Source: Corticium candelabrum (lineage: Eukaryota; Porifera; Homoscleromorpha; Homosclerophorida; Plakinidae). From it: a stretch of 64,000 bases of DNA. The stretch is from positions 952,501 through 1,016,500 of the forward strand of contig NC_085094.1 in assembly GCF_963422355.1 (NCBI RefSeq), written 5' to 3'. A program made the position numbers and the translations under genes. Shown here piece by piece: positions 44,449 through 64,000 of this stretch (its first letter is position 1; every line of letters begins with the position of its first letter). The notes beneath the pieces are model-generated. The model did no database searches, had not been told where the DNA came from, and saw nothing but the letters and a program-made list of their open reading frames with translations.

Positions 44449-46179
44449 CTTGTTCCTAACAGAATTGACAGAGTTCTTGACACTGATGAGTCACGCGATC
44501 GCTCTGAGGCGAAATGAACTGCGAACTCTTTCTTGGAGGCCTTATGAAGAGAGCTCTGCCTGAAGCAGCCTTATAACGGGATTTGAGGTGGGATGTCCGG
44601 TAGAGTCTAATATGCTTTGGTCGAAGCGAGTCACAGGGTACCGCTATATCAGTCAAGTAATGTAATTATCGTTATCGCCAAGTTTAGTAAGGTTGCAGCC
44701 GCCTTTGCTGTTCATTTAGAGCAAAATGCTGCTCGTTTTAAGAAATCCAAGCTAAAGTCGCACAGTCACGAGTGACATAACAACGAGTCTAGGAGACTTG
44801 CTTGAAGGAAAGACGTTAAGTGTGCGAAAATATAAAGCAATACGGTAGCGTACGAGTGCCTGTGGCTTTTGCACCGTCTGCTAGCGCCACTACGGGGTGT
44901 AGCCGCGCATAATAAAGTAATTAAATTACACGAGAAGCAAAGGCTTGCGGTGCATACTCGACGGCAACGGAACTCTACGCTGTTCTCAGTGTACAGTGCG
45001 AACATGGTGTAACTTGTGGATACGCCCTTACCATCTCGACTTGTGAAGGAATCGTTTACCGGCGAATTCATGAAAACGTACCGGCGTAGTTCTGATTAGA
45101 TTTGCCTCAACTTATTGACATGCCATGTTTTCGCCCGGCCTTCCTGCTATCAAGACTAGTGAGCTGTAACTGGATTTGCAATTCTCCTTTCGGATGTTTC
45201 AACTTCTAATCGACTCTGACAAGACCATTACATTCTATTAACTGACGGAACATATTCATTGACCGGTATTCCTGATAGTTTTCATTTTCCCTGTCTTTAG
45301 TCTTGTCAATTTGTGGATTGTAAAATTGCAAAGCGCTGTCTAGCTAAGCGAGGAAGTAAGGCGGGAGAGCTAGCAGCAAGGTGTTCTGTGGCTGTAGTCT
45401 GTCAGTTGTAGCTCGGCTTCTCTCGTTTCCAGTCAACGTCGCTGCGTGTGCCCTAACATGTCGATGTCACACTCTAAAGGCGCGCTCTGATCGAAAACAA
45501 TTCTATAGACGAAAACTTTACAAAGTGCTACAGATCGCGGTACTTTTGCCGAAAATTTAACACGTTGTGTTGTGCCCGCTAGATGTTGCATCCGGAACCT
45601 GCCAGACCGTGTTACTGAGATGCGTTGACTGAACGCGAAAGCTCCGTAACTGTACCAGTTCGTGATGGTGTGAGAGTTTCGCACATTTGTCGACATTAGC
45701 GTTTCATGTCTAGGAATTACGGTTTGCATGGAAATTCAGTGCCAGAAGAGAATTCCGCCGGTGTCTCCCTCGTTCAACTTAGCATTTGTAGCTTCTACTC
45801 GGGTGGTCTCAAACGGTCTCACAGTGGGATTCTCTGTAGAGATAGCGTACACCACAACGGTCAGTGGACTAAGGTGGCCGGAAGAAGATAGGTGATAAAG
45901 CATCTGGCACATGTACTGCACAAGAAAGACCAAACAAAACTCTACCCTACACAACGCTTCCTCCATGTCATTGCCCTGCGGTACCTGTACACTAGCTAGC
46001 AATCCTAAAATTTTATCAAAGAAATGATGTTTTACTTTTCAAAAGTTGAACAGTGATGAATATGTAGTAGACAGCAATAGGTTTTGTATATCAATCAACG
46101 TATCTCAAGAGACGCATTGCCTGGAGTCCGAGTCTTGGACGTACATCCGGGATGTAGACGTGACTACTGACACTTTTCT
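44449..46179. other. intergenic between divergent Fox and nardilysin genes
   Basis: A 1.7 kb head-to-head region that must contain the upstream control sequences of the forkhead gene (minus) and of nardilysin (plus). Open frames here are short and unassigned, and I see no TIR element or simple repeat. It is relatively GC-balanced with scattered CpG, unlike the neighbouring introns. Confidence 0.5.

Positions 46180-64000
<17,821 letters not shown>

Noticed and set aside
45736..46002. Minus-strand frame with VYAISTEN, reminiscent of cis-prenyltransferases
   Set aside because: Only about nine residues resemble the VYAFSxEN motif; the rest does not match and there is no flanking exon support.

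Overview
The window is nuclear DNA from an early-branching animal. Genes are split by GT-AG introns, long (CA)n/(TG)n tracts are everywhere, and short TTAGGG-type telomere-like patches occur inside introns. A stretch resembling mitochondrially encoded atp9, a gene that among animals stays in mtDNA mainly in sponges, lies in one intron. A sponge is therefore my best guess, but that is inference. No bacterial, phage or CRISPR feature was seen.

Layout. (1) 1-19848, plus strand: the 3' two thirds of a CCDC146/MBO2-type coiled-coil gene. Its long introns hold a decayed tyrosine-recombinase (DIRS/Ngaro-like) retroelement, two LINE fragments, a SINE 3' end and several MITEs. (2) 20030-27905, minus strand: a complete three-exon NIM1-type kinase gene. 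Its 6.5 kb second intron carries two LINE fragments and two tandem tRNA-derived SINEs. (3) 27906-37213: a gene-poor stretch with a dead hAT transposon (31860-34186), a 1.26 kb element with 14-bp inverted ends, a MITE and microsatellites. (4) 37214-44448: a compact cluster of ALKBH7 (minus), PSME3IP1/FAM192A (plus), NDUFB9 (minus) and an intronless FoxD-like forkhead gene (minus). The ALKBH7 and PSME3IP1 start codons are only 64 bp apart. (5) 46180 to the right edge, plus strand: a nardilysin-type M16 metalloprotease gene of about 40 exons. Its largest introns hold a pogo/Tigger MITE with perfect 27-bp ends, a second copy of the MITE seen at 3425, and the atp9-like fragment.

The host genes are conserved single genes that do not form one pathway: cilium/centriole (CCDC146), kinase signalling (NIM1), mitochondrion (ALKBH7, NDUFB9), proteasome regulation (PSME3IP1), transcription (Fox) and proteolysis (nardilysin). 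Exon limits were worked out by eye from splice signals, reading phase and remembered family sequence. Phases agree at nearly every junction, but one nardilysin exon (56366-57233) is unresolved. I found no convincing new functional system. The most interesting items are the atp9 fragment, SINE tails that appear to give rise to microsatellites, 34-38 nt introns, the shared 64 bp promoter, and a set of TIR elements with apparent 5-bp target duplications.
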